Below, piece by piece: positions 25,331 to 36,829 of a stretch of DNA of 64,000 nucleotides. The DNA comes from Onchocerca volvulus. Taxonomy: Eukaryota > Nematoda > Chromadorea > Rhabditida > Onchocercidae. The number at the start of each line of letters is the position of its first letter. Position 1 is the first letter of the stretch. The translations under genes and the position numbers were made by a program. The stretch spans positions 1,674,001-1,738,000 of the forward strand of contig HG738138.1 of the NCBI GenBank assembly GCA_000499405.2, in the 5' to 3' direction. The notes under the pieces are model-generated. The model did no database searches, was not told where the DNA came from, and saw nothing but the letters and a program-made list of their open reading frames with translations.

Positions 25331-26079
25331 ACAAAATGATCCATAATCCCCTGATATAAACGAATATAGAACGATGAATCCTACAACGCTTTTTATGGTG
25401 TTGTAATTGGAAGGTTGCCAACTTCTCGTTTTCACTGAGCTAAATTTGCCCCTTTCAGGACTGTTTGTAAGAGTTAGGGATGGTTTGCTTCGTCTTTGAT
25501 TGCCTTCGATGGTGTGTTGCGTTGAATGTGACATTCGGAATCTGTGAAGGATTGGAATTTCAATTTTTTGATCTGAGAAATGAGAAAGTTTCGGAATTCC
25601 CTGAAGTTGAGTGTGTTCGCATTTATTTAGATTTAAAATTTAATCCAGAATTCTCACTCATAGTTTGATCCGATACTTACACAAAAATTTCCATTGATGA
25701 CATGCAGTATCGCCAATTGTTTACATTTGGGATTTCATCATTCATTGAAATCTGGTGAAATAACGCCTTCACATGGATTTCGTTTACTTCCTGTCCCTTA
25801 ATTTGGTTCCTTTTTTTTTTTTTTTTTTTTTTCATTTCATTGTCTTCAAGTTTAATCATATAATAGGAATGAAATGAATTACAATACCATCACTTACGCT
25901 TGCGCTTTTAAATAGAGTGTTTAGACTTCTAATAAAAAAAAAAAAAGGATTGGGTTATAGTTCTAGGATTTGACATCCAGTAGCATTTTTGTGCTGGGAA
26001 TTGCGTATTCTAAATACGATTGATCTGTATATTGTGTTAAAACAATATCTTTAATTTAGCATTCAGATTATTCGAAGAA

Positions 26080-29000
26080 ATGGCTGAAAAGGGAAGACCT
26101 GTAAGTCGAAGTAGCATAAGTAGTGATGATGAAAAAGGTGTTATGGAAACACCGGCGAGCGATTTGGTTGTGACCAAATATGCAATGGCCGCTGATATCG
26201 TCAATGCAGTCTTGAAAGTAAATTTTAGCATTTACAAGAAATCATTTATTTATACGAATACATTAAATGAAATGGTTGAATAGATAGAACCAACAGTTTC
26301 TTTCTGGAAAGTTTACACATAGAGTGTTGAAAGACTTGCCGAACAGCTGAGCTGTCTGAAGAAAGATATATAATTGGAAGAAGAGATATTTGTTGCAGGA
26401 ACTAATATCAGCTATAAAAGACGGTGTTGAAGTAGGCGAAATTTGTGATCTCGGCGATAGGCTTATGAGTGAGCGGATAGCAAAAGTTTTTAAGAAGGAA
26501 AAAGATGCCTTGAAAGGTATATAATTTATGTTTATCTTACATTTTCTATATCAGAATAGTTTCCGTCTACAAATCCATTTTTACCAATTACATGTGCGCA
26601 TTAAATGCTCACGTTAATAATGGAATCCTTTGGAAATTAACAGTTTTCATTATCTTTCATTTAATTTATCGTTTAACAAAGTTTTCCACTTCCAATCTGT
26701 TTCTATAATTTTACGATTACTTATCATTTACTTTGATCAAATTTGGTGGTATATTTTCCAGTTAGAACTGAACCATCCAGCAGTCAATATAGGTTTAATA
26801 TAGCTATTGGATGAACGGTATCGGATTCTTTGTTGCATTGAATAAGGTTCATGAAATTTGTGTGTTCTTCTTTAGGTATTGCTATGCCAACATGTATTTC
26901 AATTAACAATTGTGTCTGTCATTTTTCTCCATTGCGAAGCGATCCGCCAGTGATTATCAAAGATGGACAAATGGTGAAAATTGACCTCGGAGCTCACATT
27001 GATGGTTTCATTGCAACGACTGCTCACACCATTGTTGTTGGAGCTTCTCCAGTATGTTGCCATTTTTAGCTTTTTGTTTCAGCGATAGCGTATTTAATAG
27101 ATATTATGTTCACTGTATCATTTCGATGTTGAAAAAAATATTCATTTAGTATAGACTGAATTCTTTGGCGTCCATAGCATCCATACTTCTATTAGTCTAT
27201 CTTAGATAAAATTCTTCTTATAGAACTTCTAGATTTAAATTCAGTTTTGGAACAACGATGGAATTAAATTAGGTTTGATATTGTCTGATTCTGAGTTTCA
27301 ATTCAGGAAAATAAGATAAAAGGCAGGAGGGCAAACGTAATGCTTGCTGCGTATAATGCTATGGAAGCAGCAATTCGCATGCTTCGTCCAGGATTGTATA
27401 AAAATATGGAAATTACAGATATGATCGACAAAATAGCAAATATTTATCAGGTATATAAAAGTAAATGTATTATTTTAATTTTACAAACAATTTTTGTACA
27501 GCAGTGGAACAGAGGAGATCGCTTTCCGCGATATAGGATCAGATTCAATTTCCAACATGGTCAAATGAGACATAACTGTTTTATCTTTTTTATAGCCGTA
27601 TTATTTATTTTTTCTTTTTGTCTTTTTCTCGTTGGCTGATTGATTTGTATTTCTATAATTCGCTCCATTCTTTCTTTATGTCATGAATTTCCAAAAAAAC
27701 ATTTTAAAAAGTCATACCTGTATCTGATGTCGTGAATTTTTTCTTCTTTGAGAGTTTGTGTCAGTGAAATGTAAAGACTTAAGATTTGAGTCGAATTTTG
27801 AATGCGTGGACAATTAATTTTTATGTTTATTTTTAATACCGCAAATAATTGATGACAGAGTAATATAAAGAATAGGAAATTAAGTTTATGGAATAAAAAT
27901 TAATACAGCCGAGGATTACTAAGTCGAAGAATTAAGGTCGAAAACACAACAGCTTACAGCAGTTACTAGCTTCATTTACAACCGTCGAAATTCACAGGAG
28001 TCGAGTTTACCACCACTACTAGCCAAAACCATTTTTTTAATAACCCTTCTATCCTAAATAGGCGGGTGTGGCTTGTAAAATACAAAAAAGAGAATTACAC
28101 AGCTTTCTCATGCTGTGTAAGAGATTGGTATGAGAAAGGATATAATTTTTGTAGTAATTATTAGCATATCGATGTGAAAAAACTTACATGTTACATGATT
28201 AGCATAAAGGATGTGAATCTTACATGTTACATGATTAGCATATGGGATATTACATGTGAATTGAATAACAATTCAGATAATTTTTTTTTTTAGTGTAAGT
28301 ATTTTGAGATAGAAAAGTTATTTTGGGTTTTCCGACAGATATATGATTTGTATGTTTTTTCAATAAGATGGCCGCATTCATTATTTCCAGGTAAAGCCAG
28401 TTGAAAATATGCTCTCGCATGAATTAAGGAAGAATAAGATTGATGGGGAAAAGCAAATTATTCAAAATCCTGGTGAAAAGCAGCGTTCTGAAATGACGAA
28501 ATGTAGTTTTGAAAAATTTGAAGTTTATGCTATTGATATTCTGATGAGTACTGGTGAAGGCATGTTATTTCTTTCTGTTTTTATTTATATCCTGAGATTT
28601 TACGAATTAGCTACACTTTTAGAAACCATTTTGTAGTAATGCTCGCAATATTCGTTGTCCCCCATATGATTGAAGTAACAACAAACAGTCCGCCTGATGA
28701 TCTCGTTTAAGAATTATCATTTCACTGCCTTCCCCAGCTTTATTTACTAGTAGCTATTCAAACAGTGGGAGCTGTTCTTTGTAGTCATCTTAATATTATG
28801 ATGAATTTTAAGGAAAAACTCGTATTCTGGATTCGAGAACGACAGTTTACAAAAAAGTGGATGATCTCGTTTACTCACTCAAAGTTAAGGCATCTAGGTA
28901 TGTTGAACAGATTTCGCTTTTGTTTTAGGCTGATCCGTGTTCTAATCTCTTAGGTTAGTGGTCATTTTTGCACATTGTAGCAGTTGTAGTTTTGTGCAAT

Positions 29001-30682
29001 GATTTTCTTCAACACTTCAAAACTCTTTGCTCACAGAGATGATAAAAGGTAAAACTATTGAAGATGTAACACAGATAAAGAACACTCAAATAGTGAAAGA
29101 ATGATGATCTCTTTCAGTAAAGATGCATTATTTGATGCCTGCTAAAAATGTTATAGAAGTTGTTATTTATGATTATCAAAGTAAACAAATAAAAGTAATA
29201 GAAATTAATCGTAAGGTGCGTATTCTCTTGATTTCATTGTTTTTAGTTGTTTATTTTGTGAAGAGTTTTAAATTTATCATGTGCTTTTGTGACTTTTATG
29301 ACTTTGACACTCAATCATCTATTTTTACATTCTTATATTTATTTTGTTTAATTTCAACTGATTCAAACTGGATGATTGCAATACATTAATGACTTTATTT
29401 TCCTCTATTAGTTTTATAGTGCTTTTTCTGTTTCAGAATGTTTTTGTCGGCAGCAGTGAACAAATATGGCCTAATGCCATTTACTTTACGTTCATTTGAG
29501 GATGAGAAACTAGCGAAAATGGGTGTTGTGGAATGTGAACGACATAATCTGATGCGGCCATATCAGGTCTTTTTCTTTTTTACCGGAAATATTGCTCATA
29601 ACACTGCTTTTATTCTTTCAATACATTGGATCAGATGTAAATACTGTTTTAAGATTCTAGGAAGTAAAATTTCCTCCCTTCGAAATAGAAAGATCTACGG
29701 AGATCATTAAAATCGCATAGCCAAATTACCCTTGTAGCAGCAGTACTTTCGCATAAAAGAGTAATCATAAAAGATAACGAAAAAATATATATATATATTT
29801 AAAAGATATCTTATGATACCCATTTTCTTAAGTCTGTTTGCCCTGTTTTCTTTTTATCTTCTCTTTGCTTTCGCCACAATTTTGGATAGACGAATGTCAG
29901 CAAGTTGGTTTGGTTTGAAGACTATTATAGAGAAGTTTTCCAATTGTCTTGAAAAAAATATTGTTCTTCCTGAATTTGAGTTTTTTTTTTTTTTATATAT
30001 ATAGAAATAATGAAACTGGGGTTATTTTTACTTGATTTGTTGATTAGAAATTAAGTTCTTCCTTTTCAGGTTCTTTATGAACGAGATGGTGAATTTGTGG
30101 CCCAGTTCAAGTCCACTGTATTAATCATGCCTAATGGATTACTGAAGATTACTGGATTTCCTCTTGATATGAATATGCTAGAAAGCGATATGAAGATCGA
30201 GGACCAGTTGGTTGGTTTTTTCAGACAAAGTCAACAATTCTAATTCAGCTATTAATTTGTGGTTTGGAACAAGTTTTCAGTTCACTTCGATTTTCAAAAA
30301 AAAAAAAAAAAAAGATTTAGCTCTCTCCACATATATATATAATCATAGATCTGAAACTTCTGAAATGAAACAAATCCAGATTACATTTTGGAAAGGCATC
30401 CGAGAAATGTTTGGTGTCTTTGATTTCGTGTTAAAATTTCTTTATGGAATTGTTTTCTAGATCACATCTCTATTGAATTCCTCACTGAAGCCTAAAAAAG
30501 CAAAGAAGAAACCAAAAAACGACAAAAAGGATGAGGCTGATGGTGCTCAGAAAAAAGATGGTATCGTCGAGAAGCAGGAGCATGTTGAAACCCAGAATGT
30601 GGACGTGAAAGCTCGGAATATGGACAAGAAATCCGTGCCATCTGATGACAGGGATGGTGTGAAAGCTGTGCGAAAGATTTAA
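26080..30682 (+). CDS. pa2g4: Proliferation-associated protein 2G4 / EBP1
   Basis: Methionine-aminopeptidase-fold protein without peptidase activity in its known relatives. It binds rRNA and ribosomes near the exit tunnel and affects growth. Nine exons give 440 residues: 26080-26217, 26399-26516, 26876-27051, 27307-27450, 28391-28559, 28813-28897, 29437-29566, 30070-30210, 30461-30682. Conserved text includes [71 protein letters not shown] and a Lys-rich tail ([10 protein letters not shown]). The second M24 metal Asp (IIDCAFT in MetAP2) reads ATTAHT here, in line with loss of metal binding. Intron 5 starts with GC (28560), since no GT donor fits the phase. ATTCAG before 26067 is a likely trans-splice acceptor, and AATAAA at 30714 a polyadenylation signal. 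Confidence 0.92.
28095..28242. repeat. Hairpin and direct repeats in PA2G4 intron 4
   Basis: TTACACAGC at 28095-28103 pairs with GCTGTGTAA at 28112-28120. Just downstream, an identical 24-base word beginning CTTACATGTTACATG occurs at 28183 and 28219, a 36-base period, with a diverged third piece before it. Confidence 0.75.
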
Positions 30683-33600
30683 GAACAAATGGTCATTAAA
30701 ATTAGCATGTTTGAATAAAGCGGGTTTTGACGAACATGCTTTTATGATCGTAACAGCGATAATATGCATCATCGGATTTGTTAGTCTACCCTTTTTTCTT
30801 TCTTAAAATCAAGGAATACATTGGCCTTTTTGTTATTGTTTGAGTGTTGTTTTTGTTTTTTGAAACGTTTTTGTTTGATGCATGTTTTGCAATTTTCTAT
30901 GTTTCTGAAGACAATTTATGAAGATTATTTGGAAATATAGTTAGGATTAATTATGCGCAACAAATGCCGCAATGTAACAAGCAGATGAATAAATGGTGTG
31001 ATTGGTTGTCTGATATGAGTTTATTTGAAAATATGCAGTATGACTATGTCCTACGTTAGTAGTGGCTTCACATTTTGTCCAAGTAAAAGCGCATAGCATT
31101 GAAATGACCAACAGTCCCGGCTTAAAGAGTATAAATGTTTTTGGTTATGGCTACTGTTATTTTTGTTAATGGTGGGAAGGAAGAAATGATGGAGGAAAGA
31201 AAGGCATTGAAATCCAACTTTTTGTTTCATTAGTTTTGCAAGCACGTATAATCATGATGTTTTCATGATTTTGATCATTTCCAAATGATAGCTCTTAGCT
31301 AATATTTTATCGTTATTTTTTTCACTGTGAACTTCAAAACAAACTTTAGGATTTCAAATTAAATTGAAGTTGAAGAATGTGATTGGAGCAGACTTCTTTC
31401 CAGTCGTCAAATTACTGTGTTATATTGTTTAAGCTATACGTTGTTCAATACAAGATAGCAGAATTGTTCTGTGATTTCTTTGTTTTTTTGCCTATATAAA
31501 ATGAAATGTTGAAGAATAACGAATTCTATTTACCTGCAGTTAAACAAAAGTTTAATTCCGATTATTAGGACATTGAAAGTCAATTGGATTTTGGTATAAT
31601 GTTCGTACAGAACAAGTAATGGAGGTTTCGGATTTACATCGATAGTGTATATTATTCGTCTATCGAATTCGTCTATCGAAATGTCTACGATTTTCACTCA
31701 TGAAACCGAAATGGTAAATGAGAGGAGGTATTTACGTGCGGTTTTCTCGTGAATTTCAAAGATTTTGACTACCACGACTTGACCTAACTTTGGAGGAGAA
31801 TCTGTTGTGAAAGAGAGTTTTGGGGGGATTTTTATGGGATTAGAAATTGAGAAGAATTGGATTTTTGTGTAACGAAGTTTTTGTTATGGCAGACTTAATT
31901 CGCTGCAACTACGATACGCAATGAATTGATGGATATCGCTAATACATTAATAGTTGGGTACGAATGTTATCTGAATATTGGGATAGAAAATTTGAAGCGT
32001 TCTTGAGGATAATGTGTAATGAAAAGAAGGGAATGAATGAGTGTGTGATAAAATTGGGAGAATGAATGAATGGAACAGCTCTTTTTGTAGTGAGATTTTT
32101 TTATAACGTTTGATAAAATTTGATTTTGATGATCAATAAAGTAACGTAGTAGAAGATGGTAATGTAAACATTGCAGGTAGTAAATATATGTTTGCATTGT
32201 TTTAACAATTTGTGTAATAAGATGACTGACAAATTAAAGAGAATCTGAATAGAGATATTCATTTTTTATTTCAGACCTTTCATGTAATTATAAATTTGAC
32301 AGATAAAGAGATGATTTATTTGTTATTGAAGCTAGAAATATTCCACATGACTCTAAAATTTGGTAGATTGGTAATTTATGAATTGAAACAATTACAATTC
32401 TCACATACTCAAATCAAGATATTCAGCAATACAAAAATACAATGATTATCGAAGAATATTTTGTTTATTTCGACAAAGTTCGTTAATTTTCGAAATCATT
32501 TAAAGAGATGAGACGATTTCGTTTTTCCAGTTGCGAAAGAATGAGGTCGATTACTGGATAATCCAAATCCGTTTAAAAGTCCGTTTGAGAAATATTTGAA
32601 TGAATATTCTAATTTCATGCCGAGATCTAAATTCACTTCTGATTATTGGATGTTGTTAAACTAGTAGCTGATTGCCTGATTGGTTATATCGCGTGGATTT
32701 GAAATATTGATAGGTGAGTGAGTAAGATAAGTCGCTTTGATTATGCTTGCGTTAATTTTATTTAGATGTGCGAAAACGCTACTAGCACTAATTCCTTGAA
32801 ATAACCCTTAAATTTCCACTAATAACCCTTAAATTCACATGACATTCGAGAACACGTCATTCAATCCGATTAATATATCTTCTCACATTTCGAACATGTT
32901 TAGCTCCATTGTCTATAGATGACTATCACCATACTGATCTTTCGATATTGATCACCATATTGATCTTTCGTGCCACCGTATTGATGCTTTGAATTATTTT
33001 GGATGTTAGTGGGACAGTTTCTGTCAGTTCGGATTTTTAACCCAGCAGACTATTTTTTATAAAATTATTCGAAACTTCGTTTCGAATTTCTAGAACACTT
33101 ATTTGAAATCTTATCCTAAAATTTGAAAATATTTCATGTTTCTGATTTTTCTTCCACATAATTAAGGCTTGGGATACAGATTTGCATACGGGTACCAAAT
33201 TAAAATTTCAAAATTTGGAAAAGGCGCCTTCCCATTCATTTTTTTGTTTTTATTCCCGAAGATAAGGTTGGGAGGTTTGTGGAAGTTTTTTAAATGCAAA
33301 CTCTCATAAAGATTTCATCTGAATGTCTCTCGGGGAAACCATAGCGATTTATATCTTTTTATGCACTCGTTTCTTTCAGTAATATTTCCATGTCGTTCGC
33401 TTCAGCTTAGCTTGATTGTTCATAAGTTTCATTTCAGGTAGCTCGAAAACCTTATTTAGATTACTTGAAAAATGCTAGAATGAATTAAGGGATTCAGCAA
33501 GGACTATAGAACTTAAGCCAGGAAGTGGAATTTGAAAGTCTGAATTTTCTATGGAATTTTTTTTTCTGGAAATCATTCAAGGGAAAAATAAAGAAATCAA

Positions 33601-33958
33601 CGATAATTTAAGTGACAGTAATAAATATCATAATCTCCGGAGAATTTCCAAATTTTCAAATAATGTAAATTTATTCAAACGATAGCAAAAGAAACTGTCA
33701 TTTTTGGAGAAAATAAGTTTGGAAGAGAAAAAGATGGCATTGAACGATTGAAATCCAAATTGGTAGAATAGTTAGGGCGGGAGATAAAAAACTGGGTGGA
33801 TTTGAGAAAGAAAGATGAAATGGGATAGACGAAGTTAGTCGATGGAACAAGTATCGTTCGGGGGAAATCAGGGATAAGGTAGTGCCAGTAACGAAGTTTC
33901 GAAAAACGGATATCAGTTGAATCTCTCACCATCACAACGTCGTCTTTGTCACCTCCAT
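30683..33958. other. PA2G4 3' side and intergenic DNA
   Basis: The first few hundred bases are probably PA2G4 3' UTR (AATAAA-like words at 30714 and near 30987). The rest shows no supported exon. Small direct repeats occur at 31660-31680 (CGTCTATCGAA twice), 32800-32835 and 32925-32970. Confidence 0.55.
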
Positions 33959-35132
33959 ATGTTATTTACAACAATTCTTATCTTCTCAATTCTAATTGCT
34001 TCAGAAGGACATCCACGTTAGTTCATTATATTGCCAGTAGGTATAGCTTTTGACTTTTTGAGGTCAAGGGTCAGTATTTGTTGTTCATATTATGATAGAT
34101 GAAAAGAATTCTCCAGCTCTAACAAGTTATAGTTCGATAATTATGTCTAGTTTGATTTTTTTGTTGTTGATTTGATTTAATAATTTGAGAATATATATTA
34201 CATAGAGTATTTCTTATCTTTACTTTTACTTTAATCAAATTTGGCTGATTTTCTTTTTCACAAATATTTTAATTCTAATTAAAAGTTTTCTTTTTTGAAT
34301 TAATTCTTATCCAGAATTTCGTAAACTGGTATGCACAACGAAAGATCAATCGAGGAAAAATGGTAATGAATTATCCAAATGTCATTTAGTACTGAAAGAT
34401 ACGGAATATGAAGAACCAGGTCGAAAAGCACCTGAACAAGCAGGATGTTTTATGGTATGAAATTTTGTGCGATTTTTTCTTCTTCTTTATTTTATTTGAC
34501 AGAAAATTTTGCCAAATTTTGTATAACAAAATAATTTTTCAAATTAAAGGAAAAATACAACATTACAAGCACTCGCGTTTATTGCGATATTTTTTGCCCC
34601 AATGCTCACACGGTATGTTATGATTTATGAGTTTTTTCTTTTCTTTTTTTTTTTTTTTTTCAGGATTGTAATTCATTTTTTAAAATTTTAATTTATGTAT
34701 GAATTTACAAGTCTAATTTTTCTTTTCTGTCAGATTTTTCATGTCACGAATAAAAACTAAGATTTGTCTACTAAGAAATAATGCTTTTGAATTTCGAGTT
34801 TTATATTGAAATGAAAACAAACAGATATTCTTTCACAGGTCTTTCATTCAGCGTTCGAACTGTTCCATCCTTCTTGCTTTCAATACCATAATTATCAGTT
34901 AGTGGAGCGTGGAAATGATTGGTAATAATTGTTTCATTAAGAACCAAATATTTCCTCAATATTATCCTTTTTAACTGTTGCAGATGTTTCTAGGTATATA
35001 TGGAGATCTGATCGGTGCTTGAATTCAACGGCGACATTTTATTTTGGATGTAAATTCAACGAACCCTTCCGCAAAAAGTATCCAAATGATAAACAAATTT
35101 TCAAAATTTTAAAAGCTCGACAGAAAACCTAG
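33959..35132 (+). CDS. Secreted eight-cysteine protein, family not recognised
   Basis: Five exons join in phase: 33959-34016, 34315-34454, 34550-34612, 34839-34921 and 34994-35132, giving 160 residues and a TAG stop. A signal peptide is clear (MLFTTILIFSILIASEG). The mature chain has exactly eight cysteines (about 26, 42, 64, 78, 82, 100, 123, 134), enough for four disulfides, and N-glycosylation sequons NIT and NST. Aromatic-rich stretches (YNITSTRVYCDIFC, VFHSAFELFHPSCFQYH) and the basic tail give it a real-protein composition. I do not recognise the fold. It may be a nematode-restricted secreted protein. Acceptors TTCTAG, TCACAG and TTATCCAG are good. Confidence 0.7.
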
Positions 35133-36829
35133 TCCAAATTTGAAATATATGCCTTGTGTTGTGCATATGGAATTTTTTTAGTAGATTTCACGTGTTCATC
35201 ATAATGCTATGGTATTTTGGGTAAATGAGCGCAAAGAAATAAAGCTAAAATCCAATTTTCTTACAATTTATAATCTACCATTTAAGCATGACATCAATCA
35301 TCATTTAGAGACGAATGATAATATTTAAAATGTCACGCCTATGAATTTTAACATCGTTGTAAAGGAGAATTAGGAAGTTTTCTTTTTTTGTGTTTAAAAA
35401 TATTATCAGAAAAATAATCACTACAAAGGAGGATTATTCATACAAGTTGCCGGAATCTTTTGGTTGTTTAACGCAATTCGTCATCTTACAATGCTGCAAC
35501 CGAAGATGGAACTCTCAACTTTTTAAAAAACTATAACCAATTATCAGACCGTTGTCTTATTCTTCTGCAAATTGAGTTTTCGGTGCTAGTCGAATGATCA
35601 AGTTGGAATAAATCGAAACTAAATTATTATTTAAAATTTGCCATTTGTTCTGTCGATGCGTGAACGAATATTTGTGAGACTTTTATCTAGAAGAATCAAA
35701 TTATGTTCACCTAGAAATGGATCGAATCAATTAAAAGAAAAATGACGAGAACTTTAAACCTTTGGATCTACAACCAAAATAAAACCAGAACATGTTCCAA
35801 TTAACATAATTTGTACAAACACGGTGACTGAATAAGGACAACTCACGACCTGGCATTAAACTTTGGAAAACTTACTAACGAATAACCAGAAATGTCAACA
35901 ATATATGTGATTATATATATATCACTGTCAATTGTTGAATATTAGATGAATCTAAAATTTGATGAGATTTGGTTAGGATAAAAAAGTGTCCAACTATTTG
36001 AGATCCTGTTGACTGCAACACCGATCGTTAGAAGTCTATTAAATATATTGTATGTCTGTCACATAATTATTAACTTTACTCGTAAGCTATCTTCCGAAGT
36101 TGCGTACTTTGCATCTTCTGTGTGCAAATGTACTGCAAACATTGAATGAATTGTATTGAATGTCCCGATAGTACTGATATTTTGATGTTAAAGATTTTCT
36201 ATGAGAAAGCAAAGTTAATAGAAAAAGAGAAACACATTTATACATCTTTACAAGCTTTAAGTATGAAAATTTCTAAAATTTTCACTAAAAACAAAAATAT
36301 TACCATAATTAACTGAAAGGATTATAACAAATTCGCAAAACCAGTCGAATGACAGTTTTCTAGCTACATTGAAAAAGCGAAATGAATTACAATTACAGAA
36401 GAAAATACAAATGCATCCAAGCAATGTATTTTTCATCCTTGAATAGCGGATTCCGAAGTGAAAGACTAGTGAAAACTGACATAATTCATTAATGCCTAGT
36501 AAATGATGGTCAGCTTCGGAAAAACAACTGGAACGCTGTGAATATGAGATAAAGTACAGAAAGTTGAGGGAAGCTTTAAAAATTAATTGGAGATTTTTTA
36601 ACAATCTAAAGAAAATAAAATAGGAATACAAATGAAGCGCGATTTCAGAGATATAAACAAGAATTAGTCTCAAAAAAATGAGACAAATAAGAAGAAAGGA
36701 TCCAAATTTAAGGAGGAATCCCATCCTGAAACTCCAAGACATCCTGACATCATACCATCTATTATAAAAGCAGTTATAGATTATACAAAAGCGGTGAACA
36801 AATCAAAATTAACAGTTACTCACCGAATC
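35133..36829. other. Convergent 3' regions of the secreted gene and OTUD5
   Basis: No supported gene. A 161-codon minus-strand frame at 36742-36257 is rich in Phe, Leu, Ile and Ser, lacks splice structure, and lies where the OTUD5 3' UTR is expected, so it is treated as non-coding. Confidence 0.5.

Larger units (their letters stand above)
24527..26066. promoter_or_regulatory. Shared 5' region of EDEM (minus) and PA2G4 (plus)
   Basis: The two genes are divergently transcribed with about 1.55 kb between start codons. On the minus strand an acceptor (CTTCCAG) before 24601 may be the trans-splice site of EDEM. On the plus strand ATTCAG at 26061-26066 sits 13 bases before the PA2G4 ATG. The interval holds a 163-bp tandem duplication, CACGTCA elements and long A/T runs. 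Open frames at 25328-25860 look like noise. Confidence 0.55.

Noticed and set aside
33675..33935. 86-codon minus-strand frame
   Set aside because: No domain, no neighbouring exons; ends just before the start of the plus-strand secreted gene.
36257..36742. 161-codon open frame on the minus strand
   Set aside because: Composition is Phe/Leu/Ile/Ser-rich noise, no domain or splice context, and it lies in the expected OTUD5 3' UTR.
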